Shown one piece after another: positions 54,526 through 63,387 of a stretch of 64,000 nt of DNA (position 1 is the first letter of the stretch; every line of letters starts with the position of its first letter). The stretch is taken from the NCBI GenBank assembly GCA_003023725.1, contig PXYT01000007.1, positions 1 through 64,000 on the forward strand. The letters run 5' to 3'. The translations under genes were made by a program, and so were the position numbers. The notes beneath the pieces are model-generated. The model had not been told where the DNA came from, made no database searches, and worked only from the letters and a program-made list of their open reading frames with translations. The stretch comes from Sulfobacillus benefaciens. Lineage in GTDB: Bacteria > Bacillota > Sulfobacillia > Sulfobacillales > Sulfobacillaceae.

Positions 54526-55779
54526 ATGTCTACCAGCAACGTCGCAGTCATGTGGAAGACGGTCTCGGAGGATTGTAACTTAGCTTGTGACTATTGCTAT
54601 TATAGCCGGGTTGGGGGAAAAATCGGTCCCAAAGTTCACCAAATTGAAACACCGTTGCTGAAAAAATTCCTTCAGGAATATATGAAATATGTGCAAGGGG
54701 GTGTGGCATCGTTTGCCTGGCAAGGGGGAGAGCCTCTTCTGGCGGGATTGAAGTTTTTTGAAGAGGTCGTGTATTATCAGGCCCAGTATGCGTATCCGCA
54801 TACGATTATTAGTAATGCGGTGCAAACGAATGGGACCTTAATTAACGACGCGTGGGCACGGTACTTTAAACAATACCAGTTTTTAGTGGGGGTAAGTATG
54901 GATGGCCCCGAGGAGATTCATGATGCGCGGCGTGTGACGCACGCTGGCGTCGGGAGTTATCGCCGGGTGATGCGAGGCATCGAACACTTGCGACGAGCGG
55001 AGGTAGATTTCAATATCTTAACGGTGCTTCACGAACACAATGTTCACCGAGTGGCGGACTTATTTCAATTTTATCGATCCGAAGGTTTTTCGTATGTGCA
55101 GTTTATTCCGGCGATGGATTTTCGAGCGCAAGATCCGGGTCATCCGCCGCGGTATTTAATTACGCCGGAAGAGTACGGACAATTTTTGTGTGATGCCTTT
55201 GATGAGTGGTACAATCATGGGCAACCAGACATTTCCGTCCGGTTTTTTGACAATATTCTCGCGAGGTATGTAGGGGAAGAAGCCGAGCTGTGTATCTTGC
55301 GGGCGAGTTGTCCTACGACGATGATTATTGAACCGAATGGCGATGTGTACCCGTGTGATTTCTACATGAGTGATGAGTATAAAGTTGGCAACGTCGGAAC
55401 AGAGACCTTGGACACGATTTTGCATAATATGAACTATCACCGCTTTTTGCAAAAAAAGCCGACGCTTCCTCAAAAGTGCCAGAGTTGCGAATGGTTATCA
55501 TTTTGTCACGGAGGATGTCCGCGCAACCGAGAAGAGACGCGCTGGGGTGACGATGCGACGACGGTGGATGTCGACTATTTTTGTGCAAGTTACCAGCAAG
55601 TATATCGCTATGGTCATGACCGGATGATGAAACTGGCGCGGACCATTAAAGCGCAGCGACTCGCCGGCTACAAACGACGCGGCGGGAAATTGCCTGGTCG
55701 CAATGATCCCTGTATTTGTGGCAGCGGGAAGAAATTTAAAAAATGCTGTGAAGGCATAGAAATATCGGAACCATCATAA
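54526..55779 (+). CDS. Anaerobic sulfatase-maturating radical SAM enzyme with C-terminal SEC-C motif
   Basis: 417 residues from ATG 54526. Radical SAM cluster CNLACDYC (Cys17, 21, 24), WQGGEPLLAG, SMDGPEEIHDARR, and the SPASM cysteines (CILRASC, VYPCDFY, CQSCEWLSFCHGGCPRN, YFCAS) for two further Fe-S clusters. This is the plan of anSME, which oxidises the active-site Cys of sulfatases to formylglycine without oxygen. The last 25 residues, GRNDPCICGSGKKFKKCC, form a SEC-C zinc motif. GAAGAGGG lies about 11 nt before the ATG. It activates both sulfatases upstream; nothing follows it. Confidence 0.92.
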   Translation: MSTSNVAVMWKTVSEDCNLACDYCYYSRVGGKIGPKVHQIETPLLKKFLQEYMKYVQGGVASFAWQGGEPLLAGLKFFEEVVYYQAQYAYPHTIISNAVQTNGTLINDAWARYFKQYQFLVGVSMDGPEEIHDARRVTHAGVGSYRRVMRGIEHLRRAEVDFNILTVLHEHNVHRVADLFQFYRSEGFSYVQFIPAMDFRAQDPGHPPRYLITPEEYGQFLCDAFDEWYNHGQPDISVRFFDNILARYVGEEAELCILRASCPTTMIIEPNGDVYPCDFYMSDEYKVGNVGTETLDTILHNMNYHRFLQKKPTLPQKCQSCEWLSFCHGGCPRNREETRWGDDATTVDVDYFCASYQQVYRYGHDRMMKLARTIKAQRLAGYKRRGGKLPGRNDPCICGSGKKFKKCCEGIEISEPS

Positions 55780-56243
55780 CTTTTCGGTATGAAATGGGGC
55801 ATGCGCGAGCTGTAACAGGGTAAGCGACTCCGGAAGGATTAGAGACATTTCATCTCTCGGTCTATGTTAAAGGCGTTAGGATTGAAAGAAACCCAAGAGG
55901 CACGAATGGCACCCTGGCATCGGCGCCATCACTTCAAATTGAGTATGGTCGAGAGGCAGTGCGAGAAGCCCAACAATCTGTCGTAGACAGTTCCGAAAGC
56001 TGTCGCGTCCTGAAAACATGAAATGTGGCAAAAGGGGACGTTCCAAGATTCTCTCCCGCAAAGAGGCCTGAACTGTGAGCACGCGGTAAAGATGCATAAT
56101 AGAGTCTTTTCCGCTGTGCCAAAATTAGGGCTGTGGGTGGGTAATTTTTGTCTGCAGTTGTATGCCAAGAATGGGGCGCCAAGCTCGTCACGGCAGGATC
56201 TGCCGGGGTCGCATCGACTGGGAGCGATGTTGTGGTGCCCAGA
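55780..56243. other. Gene-poor stretch, possibly decayed
   Basis: A minus frame at 55876-56097 (LTVQASLRERILERPLLPHF) is open but has no start signal. It may belong with the IS110 remnant that follows, or be unrelated debris. Confidence 0.3.
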
Positions 56244-56570
56244 TCAACATTCTGGTGTCGTGCGCCTTTTTCCTAGAACCGTAGGTGTTCGCGGAGAAAA
56301 CAACAAGACCTCAGGGCGCGTCCGCGTGCGAATCAAATCGCGAAAAGCTTCCTCCAATCGGGCCGGGATCCGAATCGGCGTCAGAGAGTCGGCCCGCAAG
56401 GCCCTCGCCAATTTCCGCGCATCGCGCCGATCGGTCTTGACCCGATCAGTCGCCTCCCGGGGCACCAGCCCCGGGGCTATCACCTGGCAGGCGACTCCCG
56501 GTTCATCGAGGAGACGGGTCATTTCGAACCCCGTGGGACGCGCCTCATAACACACCAACATATGCGCCCG
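56244..56570 (-). mobile_element. IS110-family transposase fragment (N-terminal DEDD domain)
   Basis: Minus-strand frame reads LVCYEARPTGFEMTRLLDEP, VACQVIAPGLVPREATDRVK, TDRRDARKLARALRADSLTP, matching the DEDD nuclease domain of IS110 transposases (CYEAGPTGYGL, DRVKTDRRDARKLA). The start of the domain (first Asp) and the whole C-terminal Ser-transposase part are missing, so it is a fragment. Confidence 0.85.
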
Positions 56571-57002
56571 GTCCGACTGCCGCCGCTGAGCCCTGTCATT
56601 CGTTCCGTCTTTCCGAACCCGGCTTTAGTTGGACAATCCATCCGAATTTTCGGATCGGATCTGGGAACAGCCAAAGGCACGCTGACTATCGGTGGACAAT
56701 CCGCCTCCATTACTATGTGGACACCTTACTTCGTGGAAGCTGTGGTGCCACCACCTTCACCGGTCATTCGTGCGGTGTATCCTAACCCTGCCAAACCCGG
56801 ATCCATTGTCAGTGTATCCGGCATAAACTTTGGGACGATGCCGGGCACGGTAATGTTGGGGACAACATCCTTGACGATTAGAAGCTGGTCACCATACTTT
56901 GTCTCCGTGGAATTGCCGAATTCCCTCACTACCGGAACATATACCCTGCAAATGACGATGCGTGATGGTCAAACAACTACGGCTAAGATAACCATCTCAT
57001 AG
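56562..57002 (+). pseudogene. Truncated protein with two IPT/TIG domains
   Basis: The frame carries two Ig-like TIG units, PVIRSVFPNPALVGQSIRIF ... and PVIRAVYPNPAKPGSIVSVS, each about 75 residues. It begins exactly where the IS110 fragment ends and has neither ribosome site nor signal peptide, so the 5' part of a larger surface protein was probably lost in a rearrangement. The reading frame itself is intact to the stop at 57002. Not closely similar to the YQFW proteins. Confidence 0.7.
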
Positions 57003-57033
57003 GACGGAATCTCGCGGTCGAGATTTTGCAAAC

Positions 57034-57072
57034 AGCCAACCCAGCTCCATACTTTTTAGGGCTGGGTTGGCT
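57034..57072 (+). terminator. Terminator after the TIG-domain fragment
   Basis: AGCCAACCCAGC (57034-57045) pairs perfectly with GCTGGGTTGGCT (57061-57072), 15-nt loop with a T-run inside, 31 bp after the stop. Confidence 0.65.
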
Positions 57073-57233
57073 TATGTAGTGATACGATTGTCGCGTCATT
57101 TTACCATCGCGGCGTCGGGATACCATTTTTATTATTCTCACGCATATTTCCTGTGACAATTTGCCATCCTAGGCGTTGTTAGGAGTAAGAGGCATTTGAC
57201 GGTATTGGCAGCAATAGATGGAGGGATGAGTGT

Positions 57234-58091
57234 ATGCTAAAAGCCATTGTTCATTGGGGATTGCCTATTGTTCTGTCTTCAGGATTGGTGGGCCTGTCTC
57301 CGGGTGCTGGAATGGCACAGGCCCAAGTAACGCCTGGAGTATCTAAGAACATCACCCAAAGCAACTCTTCTCACCAAAAGGTTGTTCCTGTATATCCGAA
57401 CAGCCAGAGGACCCAGAGTATGAGTATCACCTCTCCCTTTTCCATGCCGCTGATCTTCGGAGCGGCCAATCAACAATCTTCGGTGTGGAAAGTCCCCGTC
57501 TCTTACCGTCAGGTAGAAAATTGGTACATAAGGAAAATGGAAGATCAGGGCTACCATCTCATCAGCCGGGCCTTGTCGTCTCTGAATCATTCGGAGTCGG
57601 AAACCTTTGGCCTATTGTTTGCCAAAGGCCAGGAGAATGTGGATCAGGTGGGTATCAATATTGTTCCCATTACCCCGACTCTGACCGAATATCAGTATAT
57701 TTCAGCCCGCCTCTCTGTTCCCGCCCGTCCCTCATCCAGCCTGATCTCTTCACCGTCCTCGGTGAAGTCTATTGACGTGAGCTACAAACCCTGGCGCTAT
57801 GGCCATCCTGCCATGTCATTCACGTTGACTCAAAGCCAGCAAATAGATGCTGTGGTGAAGCTCTTGAATGCTCTGCCGGTTCAACCCCAGGAGTTGTATC
57901 ACTGTGCCGCGGATTTTGGTCAAGGAGCCACATTAACCATCCACTTTAACAACAAGAAAACTTGGGTGGTTAAAGAACAAGCGGCATGCATCAGTGTGAA
58001 AATGCCCCATGCACCGGCTCTGCAAGACCCGAATTTGTCCCTGTACCATCTATTGGGTCAAGATGCACAGAGTGTTTCCATAAAAGGGTAG
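57234..58091 (+). CDS. Secreted protein of unknown function
   Basis: 285 residues. N-terminus MLKAIVHWGLPIVLSSGLVG ... GAGMAQAQ looks like a signal peptide cut after AQA. The mature part is beta-rich (VPVSYRQVENWYIRKMEDQGYHLI) and has a charged end. Cys residues in LYHCAADFGQGA and EQAACISV could pair. No family recognised. A weak site (GGAGGGATGAGTG) precedes ATG 57234. Confidence 0.7.
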   Translation: MLKAIVHWGLPIVLSSGLVGLSPGAGMAQAQVTPGVSKNITQSNSSHQKVVPVYPNSQRTQSMSITSPFSMPLIFGAANQQSSVWKVPVSYRQVENWYIRKMEDQGYHLISRALSSLNHSESETFGLLFAKGQENVDQVGINIVPITPTLTEYQYISARLSVPARPSSSLISSPSSVKSIDVSYKPWRYGHPAMSFTLTQSQQIDAVVKLLNALPVQPQELYHCAADFGQGATLTIHFNNKKTWVVKEQAACISVKMPHAPALQDPNLSLYHLLGQDAQSVSIKG

Positions 58092-58146
58092 GTTCGTCAA
58101 GATAAGGAAAAATGTTTAACAATAATATCTTCTTTTGTGTAGTTTT

Positions 58147-58177
58147 TGTGGATAAGTCTGTGGACAATTGTGGATAT
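58147..58177 (+). promoter_or_regulatory. Cluster of three DnaA-box-like 9-mers
   Basis: TGTGGATAA (58147-58155, an exact complement of the consensus TTATCCACA), TGTGGACAA (58159-58167) and TGTGGATAT (58169-58177) lie in the same orientation, 12 and 10 nt apart. An AT-rich patch is just upstream. Usual origin neighbours (dnaA, dnaN, rpmH) are not in the window. Confidence 0.55.
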
Positions 58178-58652
58178 CTTTTGCTACCAGCAAGAATATC
58201 ACCACCGGCGGATCCTCAAGACCCCTGTCCCTCTTTGTCTGCCTTCATATGTCTTCGGCCGATATTTCTCCTTTCGTCCCGGCCTTTTGCGTTCAAGCAC
58301 ATGTCGTGCTTTACATGCATGAAATCTCAAAAACGGATCATAAGAGGTAGGCCTACTTGGACTCGTTTTAACGAAATCCAACCGATTCCGCAGTGCACAT
58401 TAGATCATCGCAATGTGGGGAATTTCATTATTCTTGGTAGACCACGGTAGTCCCCTGAGCCCATGGAAAAAGAAGTCGTGGTGTGAATAGCCAGTCCTTG
58501 TAACACGGTTTTTCTGTCCTGCTAGCTTCACTCTGGGCTTGAACTGAGGCGGAGGTTGTCTTCCCGATCCTGCTTTGGTTTGCGAGTGCTTTTAATGCAG
58601 CCATTGTCCATCGAGGCGATGGGGGGTGAAGACGTGGGATGATTTTTAGGGG

Positions 58653-58695
58653 TCGGCCCTCTGAGTACTCGGGTGAGCCGGATTCAGAGGGCCGA
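58653..58695 (-). terminator. Terminator of the GntR gene
   Basis: TCGGCCCTCTGA (58653-58664) pairs perfectly with TCAGAGGGCCGA (58684-58695), 19-nt loop, 14 bp after the stop of the minus-strand GntR gene. Confidence 0.6.
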
Positions 58696-58709
58696 ATCTT
58701 GTAATCGAT

Positions 58710-59141
58710 TCATCTTTTGTCACCCAGCTTGGTGGGAATTTTTTCGGCAGAGATTCTTTCTACCGCATGTGTGGCCATGTGAAGCAATCGATCGGGGGGC
58801 ACATGCCATTCATTTTGGATGCGTTTTAGACAGTCTTCGAGTTCGGCGATAATCCAAAAATCCGGTTCGAAATCCCTGTCCACCGGATCTTTGTCTATGA
58901 CAAAGGTTCCGCGGCCCGAGAGAGTTTTCAGATATCCTTGGTATTCCAATTCGCGGTAGGCCCGCGCTACTGTGTTGGGATTAATCTTCAGGTTACGGGC
59001 TAATTCCCGTATGGTTTGCAGACGGTGCTGCGGCGGGATTTGCCCTGACTGAATAGCCGTTTTGATTTGGTCGCGGATCTGTACGTAAAGCGGTACGCCT
59101 GATTGGGTTTCCAGAGTAATTTTTGGCTTGTTCTTGTTCAT
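58710..59141 (-). CDS. GntR-family regulator, YtrA subfamily
   Basis: 143 residues from ATG 59141 (GGAGGAA 7-8 nt upstream). PLYVQIRDQIKTAIQSGQIP ... TIRELARNLKINPNTVARAYRELEYQGYL is the GntR winged helix, followed by a short helical dimerisation tail only (about 60 residues), which defines the YtrA subfamily. These usually control ABC-transporter or membrane-protein operons, often including their own gene. No partner gene is next to it. Its promoter region (59142-59260) has a palindromic site at 59225. Confidence 0.85.
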   Translation of the reverse strand: MNKNKPKITLETQSGVPLYVQIRDQIKTAIQSGQIPPQHRLQTIRELARNLKINPNTVARAYRELEYQGYLKTLSGRGTFVIDKDPVDRDFEPDFWIIAELEDCLKRIQNEWHVPPDRLLHMATHAVERISAEKIPTKLGDKR

Positions 59142-59224
59142 CGTATGATTCCTCCCGTCGTCCCGGCTCACATCCGTGAGCACTGAAGTCTGTTAGCATG
59201 ATGATCTATCTCAATCTTCATTGA

Positions 59225-59241
59225 TGTGTAGATACTATACA
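59225..59241. promoter_or_regulatory. Candidate YtrA-type operator
   Basis: TGTGTA GATAC TATACA is an imperfect inverted repeat 85-100 bp upstream of the GntR start and near a TATAGT-like -10 box on the minus strand. Tentative. Confidence 0.35.
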
Positions 59242-59758
59242 GTTCATTCAATTGGCCGAGAGGTTTGGGTGTTGTTCGGCATGGATTTCATGAAATAGTT
59301 CAAAAAGCTCTCGTCTTAAGAACGACAAGGGTGCGGCAGAGGCAAAAAAGCCTTGATGCGCACTCCCAGTGAAATGGATTGCCGGACAACGTTGATAAAG
59401 CCTTCTCGCCTTCTTTCCGGGCTTTGACTAGGAAAGTGGCGTGAAATAATCGTGATACCAAACATACCGGTTCTTGTGGCCTCTACTCCCTCCTGGCTAT
59501 TCCTAACACCCCAGGTTTTATCCGTCCATATGTCTTTGTTCCCTGTGCTTTCTTTTTGCACCAGCAGAGTTAAGACATACGGTTTGACTTTAATCAGGGG
59601 TCTTTAAGTGCTATGTTTTGTCCGAGTTCTGTGTGCTCAGGTATATCAGGCATAGATTTCGTGGGATCGGGCACACAGAACTCCACCACAGTGAACAAAC
59701 AAGACAAGCACGCCGGGCCTGGGGTGGGCAGCACATCGTGGTCTTGTCTTCCCTTCAT
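59242..59758. other. Gene-poor stretch with a long inverted repeat
   Basis: The minus frame 59316-59561 (INVVRQSISLGVRIKAFLPL) is open without start signal. GAGTTCTGTGTGC (59624-59636) and GCACACAGAACTC (59671-59683) are perfect complements 34 nt apart, possibly the terminator of the lipoprotein gene at 59759. Confidence 0.4.
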
Positions 59759-60499
59759 TCAGGGGCTAGTTTGAGACGTTGAAGCAGGCAGACCCGGTAT
59801 GGCCATTTTATGGGCCCCTTTGGGAATTTGCAGGTGAAACATGCTGGACGGCACTGACACGTTATTCTGTATGCTCACATAGCGCAAGGATTCGTTGAGG
59901 GCTTTGCCGTTCGGTAATTTCGCACTCAGGTTTATAGCCAAGGGTTGGTAAGTTTGCTGGTTGACCCATAGCGTCATCGATGACAATCCTAAAGTCTGAT
60001 TGCTTTTCTTAGGCGTCAGTTTCAATTCGTAGGTGGGGTGATTGGCGATTTTAGCGCTAGTACTCACCAGGCTCACATGGTTTTGCGAGATAAGGTGTTT
60101 TAAGATTGTCGTAAGCATGGCGGGGTTTTGGGCTGAAAGCGCAGAACCTTTGGGAAGAGGCATGCTCATATAGGTATTGTTGGCGGAATTCAGAATGGTT
60201 ATGGTGTGGGCATTGGACACGCTGACAACCTGTGTATGACCATTGATGTCCACAGAGCTTCGGGCCAAATTGGGAGATTTCGTCCACAAATGGATGGTCT
60301 GTTTTATGGAACCATTTGGCAACCCCTTGATAGTCAGCCTCATGACGCTGTGCGAGGATTTGATTTGTGATTGGGCCTGAATAATGTGATGAGCGACGGA
60401 CGAAGCCGAAACGGTTGGACTGGATGTACCGCATCCTGCGATACTAATACCCGCGAGTCCACTTAATCCTGCTACAACGAAAGATTTGCGCAAGCGCAT
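59759..60499 (-). CDS. LolA-like lipoprotein
   Basis: 246 residues. Lipobox ISIAGC (Cys23). The mature protein is a run of short beta strands with a mixture of Ser/Thr/Asn (SSHSVMRLTIKGLPNGSIKQ, LTPKKSNQTLGLSSMTLWVN, YQPLAINLSAKLPNGK) that fits the half-barrel of LolA/LppX/RseB-like lipid-binding proteins (DUF2092/DUF6612-like families); likely binds a lipid or senses envelope state. ATG 60499; the sequence GGAAAGGACGTGTCCC gives AAAGGA about 8 nt upstream. Confidence 0.7.
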   Translation of the reverse strand: MRLRKSFVVAGLSGLAGISIAGCGTSSPTVSASSVAHHIIQAQSQIKSSHSVMRLTIKGLPNGSIKQTIHLWTKSPNLARSSVDINGHTQVVSVSNAHTITILNSANNTYMSMPLPKGSALSAQNPAMLTTILKHLISQNHVSLVSTSAKIANHPTYELKLTPKKSNQTLGLSSMTLWVNQQTYQPLAINLSAKLPNGKALNESLRYVSIQNNVSVPSSMFHLQIPKGAHKMAIPGLPASTSQTSP

Positions 60500-60958
60500 G
60501 GGACACGTCCTTTCCTCAGTTTAAATCATATTGTATTAAAACCTTAATGCATTAGTAAAGGAAGCTGGCGTCAATTACCCACAGAAATTCCCATGGAGCA
60601 TGCATATTGAGTACTAACAAATATTAATAACAATATCCTGTGTTCGGTTTCAGAGTAGCGGACGATTAGAGGAAAGACATCATACGAGGGCTGTGTCCCT
60701 GCTCTTAGAACGAGACTCCGGAAGTGATCTTCCCCAAGTCCGGGAACGTGTGCATGGAACGGGTTGACACAGCAAGTTCTTGGCCAATATGAAGTGGACG
60801 GCGCTCTCAAACCGCCCACTTCTTTAGCGCATTTCTCACGAGACTGCACATAAGGAAGGAGAAAGCGAGGACGATGGTTGGCCTAAAGTGATCACGAACC
60901 CGCGATCAAATTGGTTCCCAATGAATACAACGAAGTGTTAGCTGTCCAATTAAGGTCG
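60500..60958. other. Gene-free stretch
   Basis: Nothing recognised; the minus frame 60571-60849 has no start signal or motif. Confidence 0.4.
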
Positions 60959-61756
60959 TCAGAACGGCAATCTGTCCGTGGGATAGCTTGGCGATAAAGG
61001 ACCTTGGCTTAAGCGCGCTTCTGCGACGCGGCGGCAGTCGGGGCAGTCGATGTCTTCAAGGTTTTCCAAGGTTACCGGATGCTGATGACCCTCTTTGGCA
61101 GCCTTGTACAGAGTTTCGGCTGAGGCCCGGTCCTGCTGTTGTTCCAAAGCTCTAATCACTCTATCTGTGAATCCCACCACTCTGCCATTTTGGTCCACAA
61201 CGACAGATGCGGGTGATTGTTTGGGCATTTCCATCGTGCAAAAAGGGCAAGGAGTTTGGGTGTTTTCGGTAGCCACTGCCCAAAACAACTCAGATTGTTC
61301 ATGGGCGCAGACTTTAACGCCATCAGGAGGGTCCCTTTGAAGCATTAGGAACAGTCGCTGCAAGGTCGCACTCGCATCATTTTTGATCACCCTGCATTGC
61401 ATATCAATCCCGGTCATATCAGACATCTGGTGGCTAATCATCCAGTGGGTACCGGCATTAGCCCTGATCCACTCAATCAACCGATCTTTGGCCTCATTCC
61501 ATGATTCAAAGGGGCGGGTCTCAGGGAGAACCTGACTTCTGTTGATGGGTTCTCCCATGGAAGTGGCGCAAAGAGGGCACCAATTGCGCGTCGAGTCCGT
61601 ACGGGCTATATAGATTCCTTCGTCATGCCAATGAAGCCACACATCATAACGTCGTTCGGCTTCTGTGATCTCCTCTGCCAATGGCATTGTCCAAGAATCT
61701 TGTGGAAAGACATCCTGCAGCAGTGTCCATTCTAAAGGCCAAGCAGCTTTGCTCAA
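60959..61756 (-). CDS. Cytoplasmic protein with three CPxC motifs, unknown function
   Basis: 265 residues, acidic, no signal peptide or helix. Three pairs of Cys in the same form: WCPLC (60-63), PCPFC (170-173) and DCPDC (238-241), each about 70-110 residues apart, suggest one or more zinc knuckles made of separate segments. SASVVVDQNGRVVGFTDRVI-like and HWHDEGIYIARTDS segments repeat a theme (charged, Trp-rich) but no family is recognised. Start at 61756 has no strong ribosome site (AGGCGAAGACTATTGAGC), so the true start could be slightly different. Confidence 0.65.
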   Translation of the reverse strand: MSKAAWPLEWTLLQDVFPQDSWTMPLAEEITEAERRYDVWLHWHDEGIYIARTDSTRNWCPLCATSMGEPINRSQVLPETRPFESWNEAKDRLIEWIRANAGTHWMISHQMSDMTGIDMQCRVIKNDASATLQRLFLMLQRDPPDGVKVCAHEQSELFWAVATENTQTPCPFCTMEMPKQSPASVVVDQNGRVVGFTDRVIRALEQQQDRASAETLYKAAKEGHQHPVTLENLEDIDCPDCRRVAEARLSQGPLSPSYPTDRLPF

Positions 61757-62120
61757 TAGTCTTCGCCTCCCAATTGAAATTCACAAAGGTGATGGTGCCT
61801 TGGGGATAGTCTGTCATGTCATATCTTATGACCTAACTCTTGTATCTATAGTAGCATGTTACCGAAAATTTTCCTGTTGAGCTAGAATGGCTCTTCATCG
61901 AAGACATCTTTTCTTCGTAAGGATTCAGCCCCGCCGGATAGAGGATACGCCCACTGCTTCTGTTGCAATACGTTTGGAAGTACCTTGGGCACAATATATT
62001 CACTGCTTTAAGCTCCTTTAGACAAACATCTCTGTTCTCTTCGAATGCTTAGCATTGTCCTACCGGAAAATCCGGCACCAGCTTGGTTTTGTCCCATTAT
62101 AGGAGGTGGGGGGAAGAAAC
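61757..62120. other. Gene-free stretch
   Basis: Nothing recognised upstream of the CPxC gene; presumably contains its promoter. Confidence 0.4.
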
Positions 62121-62150
62121 TGGCTGAAGATGTGTAGCATTCTTCAGCCA
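62121..62150 (-). terminator. Terminator of the GntR-DUF1648 operon
   Basis: TGGCTGAAGA (62121-62130) pairs perfectly with TCTTCAGCCA (62141-62150); on the minus strand it is followed by GTTTCTT. It lies about 145 bp after the stop of the DUF1648 gene. Confidence 0.6.
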
Positions 62151-62295
62151 AGATGATTCGAATCCTTCCAGATTCGGGTGGCTACGGGGTCTGCAAGGTC
62201 CATGAGTGAAAAAACCGGAGTCCCATAGGATGGTTGGGGGGTGTGGCCCGATTCTTTTCCTGCCATCTGCTGTGATGGCCCCCTTCCCATCCGAA

Positions 62296-63387
62296 TCATA
62301 AATGCCAGATGGTGGGAAAGAGCGCAATCAGGATCAATACCACCAGCCCTACCCACACGCTGGGACGGGCGAAATTTAGCGTCCATCCGACACCAAAGCG
62401 TTTATCCACCAGGATCTTGGGGTCATTCGGGTTATAGTACACCATTCCGCCTTTCCAAAACCGGTCATCATCATAGTGTACGGAATCGGTCTTTTCTGAG
62501 GACACGGGACGAACGCGGCGTCCTTCTTGGCCGGTTTTCATGGTGATGGCAAAAATGGCCGCTAGGGCAATCAACATCGCCACGGGAATGATTTTGGGCA
62601 GAGCGGACGGAGAAATTATCCCCCAAGTGCTCAGTGCAGCTAAAGATGTGGTGAATACAGATGCCAGGGCCAGGATGTCTAAGCTGATGATCATGCGGCG
62701 GTGAAAGATCTGGCTTCTGGTTGTGGAATTTTGGGGTTCACTGGGGTCTAGATCCGGGCGCGTTTTGAACACGACGAGCCACAATATCCCCGTTGCTAGC
62801 AAAATAGCGCTGACACTTACGCCCACTGGGAAGATGACCACAAAAATATTCTTATTCATCCAGCCATTAGCCACCCCTTGGCTGTTAAAATGCACCGGAA
62901 TGCGGCGGGGTAAATAGGGGTAGCGCAAGACTCCCGCTACGAAAAGCCCCATGGCCAGAGCCCAAGCGGGAATCTCCCACCATAACCATAGCCACGGATT
63001 CAGTTTTGTGGCACCGGGGACAGCCAAAGAGGCCTGGTGCCGATTTTCGTACCATCCTTCCTTGACTTTGCGGGCATGCACAGCCAGAAAAGCTAGGACA
63101 TAATTCAGTGCCAAGAGAATAAGGGTTAAGCCTAGCAATATGGCAGAGCCGCTTGCTGGGCTTCGCACAAGATGAGAAAAATGAACGATTAAGAGAACGA
63201 GAATGGCGGCCAGCCCCTCGCCTAGCCAATACCGGCGCAATACCAGGCTCAAAAAGGGATGCTGGCGCATATCGGATGGAATCCGAACGCCAAATGCAAT
63301 GGTTTTCTGAGTTAAAAAAGGCATCATGCCGTAACCCAATAACAAGAATATCCATATACCCCATAAGCTTATGACTTCATAATTCAT
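62296..63387 (-). CDS. DUF1648/DUF5808 membrane protein
   Basis: 363 residues with about nine hydrophobic helices. RYPYLPRRIPVHFNSQGVAN GWMNK is the DUF1648 signature (as in SdpI-like immunity proteins), and the end DDRFWKGGMVYYNPNDPKIL ... VGWTLNFA is the DUF5808 motif. Such proteins are usually encoded with a YtrA-type GntR regulator, as here: ATG 63387 overlaps the stop of the regulator gene by one base. Function unknown; possibly envelope stress or immunity. Confidence 0.85.
   Translation of the reverse strand: MNYEVISLWGIWIFLLLGYGMMPFLTQKTIAFGVRIPSDMRQHPFLSLVLRRYWLGEGLAAILVLLIVHFSHLVRSPASGSAILLGLTLILLALNYVLAFLAVHARKVKEGWYENRHQASLAVPGATKLNPWLWLWWEIPAWALAMGLFVAGVLRYPYLPRRIPVHFNSQGVANGWMNKNIFVVIFPVGVSVSAILLATGILWLVVFKTRPDLDPSEPQNSTTRSQIFHRRMIISLDILALASVFTTSLAALSTWGIISPSALPKIIPVAMLIALAAIFAITMKTGQEGRRVRPVSSEKTDSVHYDDDRFWKGGMVYYNPNDPKILVDKRFGVGWTLNFARPSVWVGLVVLILIALFPTIWHL

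Larger units (their letters stand above)
58092..58709. other. Gene-free stretch with DnaA-like sites
   Basis: No gene is credible. It holds three TGTGGAWAW-like 9-mers at 58147-58177 next to an AT-rich patch (about 58108-58146), and the terminator at 58653-58695. Confidence 0.45.
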
